A stretch of DNA of 64,000 bases from Begonia masoniana (lineage: Eukaryota; Streptophyta; Magnoliopsida; Cucurbitales; Begoniaceae), in assembly GCA_022432975.1 (NCBI GenBank), contig CM039505.1:49125897-49189896 (forward strand), in the 5' to 3' direction. The position numbers and the translations under genes were made by a program. How positions within the stretch are numbered: the stretch's first letter is position 1; the number at the start of each line of letters is the position of its first letter. The notes beneath the pieces are model-generated. The model saw nothing but the letters and a program-made list of their open reading frames with translations. It made no database searches and was not told the DNA's origin. This document shows positions 49,072 through 62,002 of this stretch, in pieces.

Positions 49072-49752
49072 TGTGTTATGTTTCTCCAGTTTGAAATCAT
49101 AGCTTTGTAACAAGCTATGGATTTCTTCCAATAGTGGTTGATCGGAGCGACTTGAAATAAAGGCGACAAAAGCGTTGTAATCGCTTCCCAATCCACCCAG
49201 AAAATAAATGATCTGATCCTGGTAAGAAACCGATTCTCCGATTGACGCCAAAGTGTTGCAAATAGAGGTAATTTTCTGGATATATTGAGCTACAGAAATG
49301 CCATCTTTGAAGAGGGAATGAAGTTGATTGCAAAAATCCCTTATTCAGGCTAAGGAGTTGGAGGCAAACGTTGGGGCTAGAGCTAGCCAAATTTCACTGG
49401 CGGTGGTAAAGGGGATAATTTGAGGAAGAAGGTCTTCAGAGAGATAGGAGAATATCCAGCTCATAAGGAGTCTATTATCGCTGTCATACAGTGAACTCCG
49501 GGTTTATCTGAGAGGAGATGGAGTCCAGAAACAGTGGGGGAGGGGGACATGAGTCTTCCAAGATGTTGTCGATTTCATTGGTGATAACAACATTTAGCAG
49601 TTGAGCTTTCCAAACGAGGTAATTTGAGCTGTCAAGTTTGATAGTGAGTTTTTGATGTACAGAGGCAAATAGGGGCAGTGGAGAAGAAAGGGGAGTAGAA
49701 GGGGAAGAGGGGATCGTCAAGCTAACGTCACTTTCTAGCTCTGATACCAAAT
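49072..49752 (-). pseudogene. Copia 2: gag 5' part and primer binding site
   Basis: The minus strand begins next to the LTR with TGGTATCAGAGC (initiator-Met primer site, about 49,749-49,738) and runs into ...SSNYLVWKAQLLNVV (the LTKLDSSNYxxW signature of copia gag), then FLGGLGSDYNAF and PLLEEIHSLLQSYDF. Frameshifts and stops occur near 49,480 and 49,390. Confidence 0.82.
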
Positions 49753-50593
49753 TGAGTTTTCAAACATAAATAGAAGAAGGAAAAAGTTGAATTTTCCAAA
49801 AGAAGCAGAAGAAGGGAAGAAGAAGAAGAAGACGATGAAGAGAAATGTTTATATTAGGGGTGTGAAAAACCGAATCGAAACCGATGAACCGAACCGGAAC
49901 CGGTGAAATTTGTAACACCCGGTAATTTTGCCATGTAAATATTCCTTGAATTATTAAACGGGATTAATGAGAATATTTATACAATGCGTGTTTTTACGAA
50001 TTTGCCGATGTTTTCAATTGAATATGTGTGATTCGTAAAACTGATTTGTGGAACTAAATAGTAATTTAGTTAAAAATCAATGGAATGGCAAAATAGGGAG
50101 CCAATTAAGGTTGGTGGGAGGAAGCCAATGGTTAAGTGACACCTAGCAACTTGTTAAAGAAGCCATGTTCTTTTTCTCTTCCCTCCTACGTGAAACCCTC
50201 ATTTTTCTCGTCTGCTTCTTTCCACTCCCCTCTGTTTTCTCTCTTCCAAACAATAAACGCCCTTCGAAGTTCCTTCAATCTCCTCAGTTTTCTTCTGTTT
50301 CACTGCCTAACGTAAACATCTGCTAAGGTTAACAAGTTTGGATAAGTTAAAATGTGAGTTTTGTGGAAGTTTAAGGTTACGATATTTTGAGAAAACTCAC
50401 TGTTTTTAGATGAAAATACGTTGATTTGTTTTCTAAAAGTTTGAATGGAGTTTGCTGCATATTCTACTAAGTTATTAGTTAGCATTTGCAGCTCTGTTTA
50501 TTATCTTTACGTGCATGATTTATGTCCGTGCATAACCGAGACGTTCTAGACTTGCAACTCTACAGCAACAGGTAAGTTCATACATATAGGTTT

Positions 50594-50775
50594 TGTAACG
50601 CCCCAAACCCGTCCCGGCTCGATGCGTCACTCTGCAAACCCAACCCGTGTTTAAAACGACGATTAAAATAATTTTCGATAAAATTTTGACTCGATTTTTG
50701 GGTTTTTAACAATAAACCCTCCTAACCGTATATTCTAGGACATACATGCGTTAAAGGAAATTTTTGGGTGTTACA
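50594..50775 (-). mobile_element. 182-bp miniature TG...CA element
   Basis: TGTAACGCCCC... to ...GGGTGTTACA with exact GGTTT duplications (50,589-50,593 and 50,776-50,780). Its first ~100 bp resemble the start of the solo LTR at 27,553 (TGTAATGCCCCCGAACCC...GGCTCGGTGCG), so it looks like an internally deleted LTR that still moved or was deleted after insertion. Orientation inferred from that match. Confidence 0.85.
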
Positions 50776-51842
50776 GGTTTGGCCCTTAAGGCCCTACAAT
50801 ATAGAGGTACTAGATTTTATGTTGTCGGGATTTCTGTTGGGTAGTTAAACCGTAGGTTATGTTTTAGGTTAAGTGTGTTTTGTTTTATATTCTGCTTATT
50901 ATTTTGTCGCCTGTCTATGAATGTTCATGCATACACGTTTTCTCTGAAAGTCATGAAAATATTTTCTACACACGGTTTAAAGTTAAGTAAGATAAAACCT
51001 ATAATGAAATGTATGGTTAAGTGTGGACGAGGACTAACATCTTGTCATGTACTTCTGTTATGTCCTGTTGTGACATGTACTCCTGTTGCGCCAGCTCTTC
51101 CTCCCACTTATACCTTCTTGTCTAGTGAAATGTAATGTAATGAAATGCAATGTTCATGTATTTGAAAATGTTCATGCATAGTACGTGCATCACTTTGCAT
51201 TGTATGTTCTTACTGAGCTCTAGGCTCATAGTTGAACTTCCTGTTGTAGGTATGGATCCTCCAGAAGAGGACATTGTGCCTCAAGATGATGAGTTGATGT
51301 AGTTGGCGGGATGGGCTCATGGGGTGGTTGTTGCAGTCAGACAAATGTATTTTCTATGAGAATGTATTTTCTGAAGTTATATCAAGTTCTGTATCATCTT
51401 TTGAAGTTTTAAAACATTTGAAGTGTAGGTTCATTCCTGTAGGTTCAGTTCTGTATTGATGTCTAAAACATCTGTATTTGATAGTTGTATATATATTTCA
51501 AAATGTTTTGAAAACATTCTGGAACTGCTTGAGTTCTCCCTTTTTAGGTTATGCATGGGTGGTCTCGAATTTTAGAGTTATCCATGCAGTTTGTTTTTCT
51601 TGAATATGTCATTTGTAAAGCATGTATTACAACTTTGTTTTGAATCGGGTTTTGAAGGTTTGAAACTTTTATGCCTTCTGTTTTATACTCCCTGTTTATA
51701 CGTCTTCCTGTCAAAAGTTGTCAAAATCTGCCTTTAAAACTACATCTTCCGATTACATCTACCGCTGTCTTAAAAATCATTTCCACCGCTGCCTTTAAAA
51801 GCACATCCATCTTGGCCCTTTTAAAAGCACATCCACCGTTGC

Positions 51843-54747
51843 TGTGACGACCCAAAACCGGAACCCGATCAGAGTCCGGGATCGGAGCCATCACTCCGGG
51901 ACAGTTAACAGAAAACGGGGACTATTTTTTTTTTAAACAGAATACCTTTAAACTAGGAGCAGACAGAATTATAGAAACGGAGAGGCAGAAAACATTACCG
52001 ACTGAACTTTTAAAACTTTAGCATGAAACAGAATCGAATGACAGAAAACATGCACTGTCAATGCAAACCCTAAAAAAACGTAACTTTACAGAGGGAGAAG
52101 AAACTGCCGTGAATAACAGAGGGATTTAGGGGAAAACAGATACAGAAATGCGCGACTAAAATGAAGGAAACGGATTAAAGCAGGAACTGAAGACTGAAAG
52201 ACGTGGAAACAGGAAAACAGAAAGCAGAAACCTATTGAAATCAGATTGCAGGATGCATGGCAGAAAGAATTCAAAATACTTAAAACAAATAAAATACTGT
52301 TGGGCGGAAGATGTGAGCTGACGTCAGCCGGAAGATGTAAATGCAAAGGCAGAAGCAAGGATGACGTCAGGCAGAAGATTAGAGCTACCGGTGGATTTAG
52401 ATACGACAAATGATGAACAGTGTTCAGCAGAAGATGTAAGCAGAAACTGTGAATAAACTGGGCGGAGGAGGTGATGACGTCAGCCGGAAGAATAGATGAC
52501 GTCAACCGGAAGATACAGACAGCAGACGGGATCGGATGAGGAGATGACGTCAGCCGAAAGATGGATGACGTCAACTGGAAGATACAGACAGCAGACAGGA
52601 TCGGATGAGGTGATGACGTCAGCCGGAAGATGAATGACGTCAACCGGAAGATACAGACAACAGACGGGATCGGATGAGGTGATGACGTCAGCCGGAAGAT
52701 GGATGACGTCAACCGGAAGATACATACAGCAGACGGGATCAGATGAGGTGATGACGTCAGCCGGAAGATGACGTCAACCGGAAGATACAGACAACAACGT
52801 AACCGGCAGAAGGAAATTCCTAAGGGGATCGGAAGATGCAGTTTTTGAGATAAAACTTGACAACTTTTAACAGAAAGACATACAGGCAGGGAGCTTCAGA
52901 ACAGAAGGCATAAAGGTTTCAAACCTTCAAAACCCGATTCAAAACTAAGATTTTGAAACAAACTTGCAGATGACAGATTCCAACAGACAGATTTGAGAAA
53001 AACAGACTACTCAGATAACTCTAAAATTCGAGGTCATCCCTGCGAATCTTAAAACAGGAGAATATTCTAAAACATTTCATAGTATTCAAGGCATGAGTCC
53101 AACTGTCAAATACAGCAGAAACAGAATGCATAAGATTGTAGACCTTCAATACCCGATTCTAAACAAGATTGTAAAACACACTTTACAATCTACAGATTCA
53201 ACGAAACAGACCGCATGGATAGTTCCAAAACCAGAAATCATCCATGCATGAACTAACAGAAATATTCCAAACAAATTCCAGAACATTCAGAACAAGAATT
53301 CAACTGTCAAATACAGCAGTTTTTAAAACTTGGACATCAAAATCTGTACATTGTTTCAAAATCTAAAGATCAGTACAGAACCTAACATATATTTACAGAA
53401 TTTTCCCAAAACAGAAGTTTTTACAACAAAACCAAGATTTTCAGAAAACTTTACAGATATAGACTATACTTTAAAAGTTTAAACCTCGGGACAGAATTTG
53501 TCTGGCTGCAGCAACCAAACCCCCATGAGCTCGAGCCATCAACTACATCAGATCATCATCTTGAGGCACAAAGTCCTCATTCACGGTTTCAGTACCTACA
53601 TCAGGGAGTTCACCTATGAGTCTAAAACTCAGTAAGAACATAATAAATATGCAGTGATGCAAAATGCTATGCATGAACTTTCAGAAATACAGTGACAGAA
53701 CAGAACATTACGTTTCAGTGGCAGAGGGGTATAAGTGGGGCTTATAGGGGAACAGGCGGTGCACGACAGGCACAACAGATTTCAGAACAGATTTTTAGTA
53801 TGCCAGTCCCCGTCCCGCACTTAACCAGTACATTTCAGTCATATTTTATCTTGCTTAGTTTCAAACAGTGTACAGAAATCGGTTTTGCATGAATTTTCAG
53901 TGAAAACGTGTATGCATGAGCATTTACTGTGTCTGAACTTACAATAGCAGATGACAGAAATAACAGAACTTACAGTGAGACAGAACATAGACAACTCAGA
54001 ACATAACTATAACTTTTCTACTCAAAACGACCCGACATAACTGAAAACCTAGTACCTCCGTGATGTAGGGCCATAAGGGCCAACCTACGGGTGTGAACTT
54101 ACCTGTTTGCTGCGGTGTTGATGTTCTGATCGCCTCGGTGATGCCCGAACCTGTACATGCACATTCAGACAATAAATAAGCTGCAAATGCTAACAAATAA
54201 GTTGGTAAAAATCTGTTCCAAACTCATTCAAACCCTTAGAAAACAAACCGGTGTGTTTTCATCCAAAAACAGTGAGTTTTTACCAAACATCATAACCCTC
54301 AACTTCAATAAAAACTCACATTAAACTTGTCCAAGCTTGTTAGCAATAACAGATGCTTACCTTAGCGGAAAAACAGAAAGGAACTGAGGAGATCGAAGTA
54401 GCTTCGATGGTTGTGTTGTCGACTGGAAGAGAGGATCTAGAGAGGAATACAAAGAAGGAAAATGCATATGAATGTTCACGTAGAAGGGGGGAGAATAGGT
54501 AGGTTTCTCAGCAAGTTATTGCCACTTGGCAATCATCCATTGGTTATCTCCCACCAACCTTAATTTCTTCCCAATTTGCTCTTCCATGCATTTCAAACTT
54601 AGTGTTTTAGTTTAGTTACACATTAGTTCAGTTCTCCACTAATTATTCTAACAATTCAACCAAAACATTCCTTTGTATTTATATAATATTAATCCTGTTT
54701 ATACAATTCGGGGAAACAATTACATGGCAAAAATGCCGGGTGTTACA
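51843..54747 (-). mobile_element. Gypsy-type solo LTR 'e', inverted inside LTR 'd'
   Basis: The plus strand reads TGTGACGACCC... to ...CGGGTGTTACA, exact GTTGC duplications (51,838-51,842 and 54,748-54,752), 2,905 bp. On the minus strand it starts TGTAACACCCGGCATTTTTGCC, has CAG|GTAAGTTC at 54,103/54,102 and GATGTAG|GTACTG at 53,596/53,595. Same family as the LTR it entered. Confidence 0.92.
52320..52800. repeat. ~70-80-bp tandem array rich in TGACGTCA, LTR 'e'
   Basis: Units built from 'gatgacgtcagccggaaga', 'tggatgacgtcaaccggaag' and 'agcagacgggatcggatgag'. TGACGTCA occurs about twelve times between 52,319 and 52,777. It gives a repetitive minus-strand frame (SSIFRLTS...), an array artefact and not a gene. 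Confidence 0.88.
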
Positions 54748-54879
54748 GTTGCCCTTTTAAAGCACATCCACTGCTGCCTTTAAATTTACTTCCACTGGTG
54801 AACAGTGCATTTCTGCTTGTAGTTCACTTCCACCGGTGAACAGTGCATTTCTGCCTGCATCCACCGCTGCCTTTAAAAT

Positions 54880-55045
54880 TACATCTTTCGCCTGACGTCA
54901 TCCACATCTTCCGCCTGACGTCATCCACATCTTCCGCCTGACGTCATCTGCCTACTTCTTCCGCCCAGTTTATTTATGTCTTCCACTTGACGTCATCCAC
55001 ATCTTCCGCCTCACGTCATCTGCCTAATTCTTCTGCCCCGTTTTA
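54880..55045. repeat. ~24-bp tandem array with TGACGTCA, LTR 'd'
   Basis: Units of 'catcttccgcctgacgtcat' plus a few bases, about five to six copies decaying at the edges. TGACGTCA occurs four times. Same place in the LTR as the array of LTR 'e' in opposite orientation. Confidence 0.82.
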
Positions 55046-55948
55046 TTTACTTCTTCAGCCATAGATCACCCGATTCTGGTATTCACTGTAGCCTTTATTT
55101 CAATATGTCTTTCAGTTTATATTTCTCATTTATTTTCACTGCATGTATTTTATCACGTTTCCTTCTGCATGCCTGTCGCCCACCCAGCCTTTTATTTAAA
55201 CGTTCAAAATGTTCTGTCTCCCTGTTTTCTTCAGCCTTCTATTTCCGTGGTTCAAAAATTAATATGTCTTCTGATTCTGTTTCAATATTCTGTCTTCACC
55301 ATTTTTATTTCTCCTTGCCCTCTGTCTCCTTGTTTTACTTCTGCCATTTATTTCTGAAGTCTGGTTTTTACTCATGTCTTTCCAGCCCTCAATCCAGAGA
55401 AGGTCTTCTCTGTGTAAAGTTTTAAAGTTCAAAAAAAAATATACGTCCCGTTCTCTGTTAAATGTTCCGGAGTGATGGCTCCTCGGCCCCGATCGGGTTT
55501 GGGACTGTCACAAAATCAGTCTGGCTCGGGTCGGTTTTGAGCATAATGAAATCAAACTTCAGTTCTATTTTGTAGGAACCGAATTTATTGGTTCGATTTT
55601 TGGTTTAGATCATTGAAAACTGACCGTAACCGAACCAAACCGAACATTTGGGGAATTTGAAACCTTTGTTTTGTTTTTAAAAAAATGGTCCACCTTCAGC
55701 CTTAAATCCAATCGTATTTCTAATTTCTTTTTGACCTAAATTTTTTCCAACCCTACTCTCTGGCCAACAGGCGACGCCGACACCCATGCCGACGCCATTG
55801 CCGACACCAACGCTTTCGTTCCCTCGCTAATTTCTTCATGAATGCTCTAAGCCCTAGTTTCTTCTTCTCCCTAATTTCTTCTTCTTCTAAAATCCACTCC
55901 AGACCCGACACCCACCCTAGATAAACTGAGAAGTGAGAACTCTAAGTC

Positions 55949-55951
<3 letters not shown>

Positions 55952-56036
<85 letters not shown>
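55952..56036. repeat. (CT)~42 microsatellite
   Basis: Uninterrupted CT repeats inside the hAT-like element. The 104-codon frame over it is mostly Leu-Ser from the repeat. Confidence 0.96.
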
Positions 56037-56039
<3 letters not shown>

Positions 56040-56784
56040 CCACCCCAACTTGGAGTTGGCTTTTCAGTTTTGCATCCCTAACTTGCAATCTCGCACTCTC
56101 GAAGTAGACCCATCACTCACACTCTCTGCCCACTTCAGCTTCTCTGAAGAAGCGGTTTCCGTTCGACTTCGACCCATCATCCCGATTAGGGTAACTCCAG
56201 TTTCGACAATCACAGATTCACAGCTCTCAGATAATGATTCATTTTGATTATTTGACTGAACGGTTTCCGTTCGATATATTTGAAAATTTTAATATTGTTT
56301 GCATGAACTTTAATTTTTTAACGTTCTGGGTTTGATTTGCCGATTGTTCTTGTTGGATTTCATCTTTAATTCAACGAAAACCTAGTTTTGACATGGTAAT
56401 CTTCACCATTGTTTTAAAGCTTTTTCAATACTGTTGTTGTTGATGGCTTGTTATTTTTATCTTTGATTGTCTTTAACGAACTGGAACCAATTCGAAATCG
56501 AACCGATAGTTTCGGTTCGGTTCCAGCTATTTTGCTAATTGATTTCAGGTCAAATTGAGAAGAACAAAATGCTTGTCGCTTCGGTTCGAATTTACTTTAA
56601 AACCAAACCGAACAGACAAATGCACACCTCTAGTTTTTCTATTCTTCTCTTTCTGTTCAATCATCTGAGTGTATACATGTACTTTACAATAATCGATGAA
56701 TAGAAATGACTAGAGTGAAAAAAAGAAGAGAGTCAATAAACTAAATAGTAACTAAACTACAACTAAACAATAGACATTCTAACA

Positions 56785-56992
56785 CATGAACCGACCTAAA
56801 ATAAAGTAGAACAGAAAAACTGCCCTTCCACCCTTTTAAGAACAGAAGGGAATTTATTTTGTTTTTGTTTTATTTAAAGATTAGAAGAAAATAGGTAAGA
56901 TAAGAAATAAATTTTTCATTTTATTAAGGTAGATGACGATCTGAAGAAGAAGGCTGTCTCCACATAATCACTCGCACTCGACTCCGATCTCC
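56785..56992 (+). promoter_or_regulatory. Proximal promoter/5' UTR of the HINT gene
   Basis: 208 bp between the copia 2 LTR edge and the HINT ATG. AT-rich, with no clear TATA box; the last 50 bp (ctccgatctcc) look like a 5' UTR. The retroelement has replaced whatever lay further upstream or pushed it away. Confidence 0.4.
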
Positions 56993-59230
<2,238 letters not shown>

Positions 59231-60333
59231 TATTGCTGTTTTAATTCACTTCAAGTATGAAAGTGAAGCCTCTCTCTATAATAATCCATAGTAATAAAAA
59301 ATAATCATGTCTGAGCTAGTCTATTTTGTTATTTGGAGAGGCTGCTTTAGGTAGTTTGTGATATGTGGTTCAACATACTTAATATCTCCAGCCATGCTAT
59401 TTGGAGAGACTACTAAGGGAGTTTGTGCTATGCAGTTAAACATACTTCATATCTTATAACATGGAGTATTTAATGATTTTATAATCATGCTCATATCTTA
59501 TGTTAAAGCTTTGTTTGATCTAGTAGGTGATTTTCAATGCAGTTTTAGTTTGTTTTCTGATGTAAATCGATACATTGGAAAAGATCAATGCATTTTAGAG
59601 TTGTTTGACAAATGAAAATAGTTATTGAAAACCAGAATAGTGGTAAAATATTTTAGGGACTGCCTAAATGAAAAGTAAATAAATGAAACTAATGAAAAAA
59701 TATTCTTTGTTATCTTAGTTTATGAATTCAGGAACACGTTTCATCTCCTAAATATCTCTTCTTCTTCCTTTTCTTATTTTAAATAACAAAAAAAGAAAAA
59801 ATACGTTAAACACATTCTTATCTGGTACATCTTATAATCATTCAAATTAGCAAGTTAGATCGGTATACGTTGCAGAATGCAACACCTTTGCAATTGACAT
59901 TGATCAATATAGCAATTATTAAGAAAGGGGCTGATGGTATTTTTGTATTATGAAGTTTGAATATATTGTTTGTGATTGCGTGTCTGGCCACCCCAAGAAA
60001 TCTTGTTTGTTTTAAGTAGAGAATCAATTATTTTTCTTTGCTTCTGCCGATTCATGTTTTTTATTTTCTGGGTTTCTCTACTTTAGTGGTTTTTAGACAT
60101 TGCATTGCAACAATCCATACGCACATTATTTGGCTCCTAAAGTTGACCACGTTTCTCTCTCCTAAATTATTGCTCTGTTTCTAATGTTGTCATTTGTTGA
60201 ATTTACTATTAGATTCACAGTGTTTCGTGTGATTGTTGAACAGGTTTTAGTTTGGGGAAGTAGTCTGCATCTACTAGTTATTGAGCTTCTTTGTCCAAGA
60301 TAACACTTTATATGATAAGGACTTTATGTAGCT

Positions 60334-60372
60334 AAAATGGTTCTTCAAAAACAGTTTTTGAAGAACCATTTT
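60334..60372. repeat. 39-bp near-perfect palindrome
   Basis: Two 19-bp arms (AAAATGGTTCTTCAAAAAC and its complement) around a single A at 60,353, without mismatch. Confidence 0.97.
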
Positions 60373-61129
60373 CAATACAGTTTTGGAACTGTTTTTCGAT
60401 TTGTATGATTTTAAAAAACAGTTTAGCGGCACATTTTATGTTGATTGCTATTTTAAAAATGTAATATTTATAATTTCGCATTCCATAACACTTCAAATGT
60501 ATAAAACCAAAAAAAGATTATGAGAAATCTTAGTGTATTGTCAATTTCCCTTGTTCTTTACTACGTGACCTTATTTTCATCACTTTGTTATGTATTGCAT
60601 GTCATTATTAGCATTCTTATAATTAACAAACCAGGATATGTTGCTTTTTATCATATGACGAATGATATTTCTAACTCCCATATTTACATTATTCGTTTTA
60701 TATATAAATTTTCAGCTAATTTTGTTGAGTTCTTGATTATAGTTTCTCAATATTGCTGACATCTTCTCATCAAGAACACATTCTCAAAGTTTAGCTTAGT
60801 CAAACAAATGGGGCAACCATAGAATTACTCTTTTGAGCATGCATTGACCGGGTACTCTCTTATTTTCTTGAGTTTTGGCTATAAATAAAAAGAGAAAAAT
60901 CACTTGGTAGAGAATAGTTTGTCTGGGCAAAGAAATAATGATATGGGCATGATCCTAGTCCTCTGTGTCACATCCCTATCCTCAAATAAACATATAAAAT
61001 TGACAACTCGATGCTTTTTGGTTGCTTATGAAACCTTGCATGTTCTTACCTCGTGGAAGTTTGTTCTAATGCACCTTATTTTTTATTATTTTTGCATGCA
61101 TGCGTGTGCTGGAGCTTTTTTGGTCATTA

Positions 61130-61495
61130 TTAGGCTATGATTGCTGATTATACAATCTTTTCTCTCTCTCTTTTTTTTTTTTTAATTTTAATTTTTTGTT
61201 CATGGTTTTTTAATGTAATTCTATCGCATGGCTTAGTTCAGCGTGATTTAGAGGAATTATTTGAAGGATTATCATCTTGTTTGTCGGAAGATGAATGAGA
61301 TCAATGGAGTTTGTGAATTGTCTAGCACTCTTAGGCTATGATTGCTGATTATATGATCTTTTCTTTTCCTTTTTTTTAATATTCTAATTAGTTTTTCTAT
61401 GACTCTTGTCTATTGCCTTGTTTTTTAGCTCAGCCTGGTTTAGAGGGATTATTTGAAGTATTATCTTCTTGTTCATTGTTAGATGGCTGAAGTCT
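61130..61495. repeat. ~200-bp diverged tandem duplication
   Basis: 'ttaggctatgattgctgat' at 61,130 recurs at 61,331, followed in both by a T-rich tract, 'agctcagc.tg.tttagagg.attatttga', and 'attatc.tcttgtt..t'. Offset about 201 bp, with many substitutions. Confidence 0.8.
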
Positions 61496-61645
61496 CAAGT
61501 TTGGGAAATGTCTTGGATCAATGGAGGAGAGAAATTGACGGGCACTGGAGACAGGGGAGACCGTAGAGGACACTGATTGAATGGCCCTCTAGGTCTAGGC
61601 TCTAGAGGTTAGTGAGAGAAAGTTTGTTTTTTAATATTTCCCTTG

Positions 61646-61682
<37 letters not shown>

Positions 61683-62002
61683 TATTTACATGTTAGAGAG
61701 AGAAAGTTATTTCCCTTGGGAAGGAATTATGAAGATGGGTAGCGGGTTATTTCCAGGGAGAGAGAGAGAGAGAGTTATTGTGGAGTAGAAAGAGCCTCGA
61801 GGGTAATTTCCCTAGAGAGAGAAAAGAAAAGGGTACTTCCGTTTGAGGACAAACAGGGAGCTCTCAGTCAACAGAAAGCTGTCCACAAAAGAGAGGATAG
61901 GCATTTTTGCCTTGGGACAAATGAAAGGTGGCTTTCAAAGAAGAACAGGGCCTCTCTGTTGATATTTAAAATTAGACAAAAATAGAATCACATAAACAAG
62001 GA

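Larger units (their letters stand above)
49911..55512 (+). mobile_element. Gypsy-type LTR 'd' inside the hAT element, itself interrupted twice
   Basis: TGTAACACCCGGTAATTTTGCC... to ...GGGACTGTCACA. Flanks AAATT and AAATC (4 of 5 match). About 2.5 kb once the two nested pieces are removed. Related to the gypsy 1 LTR throughout (for example CAG|GTAAGTTCATAC at 50,571, 'ggcccttaaggccctac' at 50,780, 'gagctctaggctcatagttgaac' at 51,216). No internal region, so a solo LTR. Confidence 0.85.
49855..56632. mobile_element. hAT-like non-autonomous DNA transposon (interrupted)
   Basis: Left end TAGGGGTGTG, right end CACACCTCTA, a terminal inverted repeat with one mismatch. Imperfect 8-bp duplications GTTTATAT (49,847) and GTTTTTCT (56,633) match at 6 of 8; the intact copia 1 LTR has GTTTTTCT, so the left copy has mutated. 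Subterminal 'ccgaaccgg'/'ttcggttcgg' repeats are typical of plant hAT elements. Own sequence is only about 1.2 kb (49,855-49,910 plus 55,513-56,632), with no transposase. It includes a leader-like segment with a long CT tract. Confidence 0.8.
49753..56784 (-). mobile_element. Copia 2: 5' LTR, split by a hAT-like element
   Basis: LTR parts 49,753-49,854 and 56,641-56,784 (246 bp together) are collinear with the copia 1 LTR at 12,673-12,879. The LTR has TG at 49,753 on the plus strand and CA at 56,783-56,784. The right flank is CATGA. It lies only 208 bp from the HINT start codon. Confidence 0.85.

Noticed and set aside
52086..52725. Minus-strand 208-codon frame with repeated SSIFRLTSSPHPIPS
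   Set aside because: Product of the TGACGTCA-containing tandem array in LTR 'e'.
55933..56247. Plus-strand frame with a long Leu-Ser run
   Set aside because: Translation of the (CT)42 tract inside a transposon; not supported as a protein.
12673..56784. Copia 1 3' LTR and copia 2 5' LTR as the two ends of one giant element
   Set aside because: Gag and protease/integrase remnants occur twice between them, and the outer flanks (AGAGT and CATGA) do not match as a target-site duplication; two damaged elements are more likely.
60334..60372. Palindrome as a microRNA precursor
   Set aside because: Only one unpaired base at the centre and 19-bp arms; too short and too tight for a plant miRNA hairpin.
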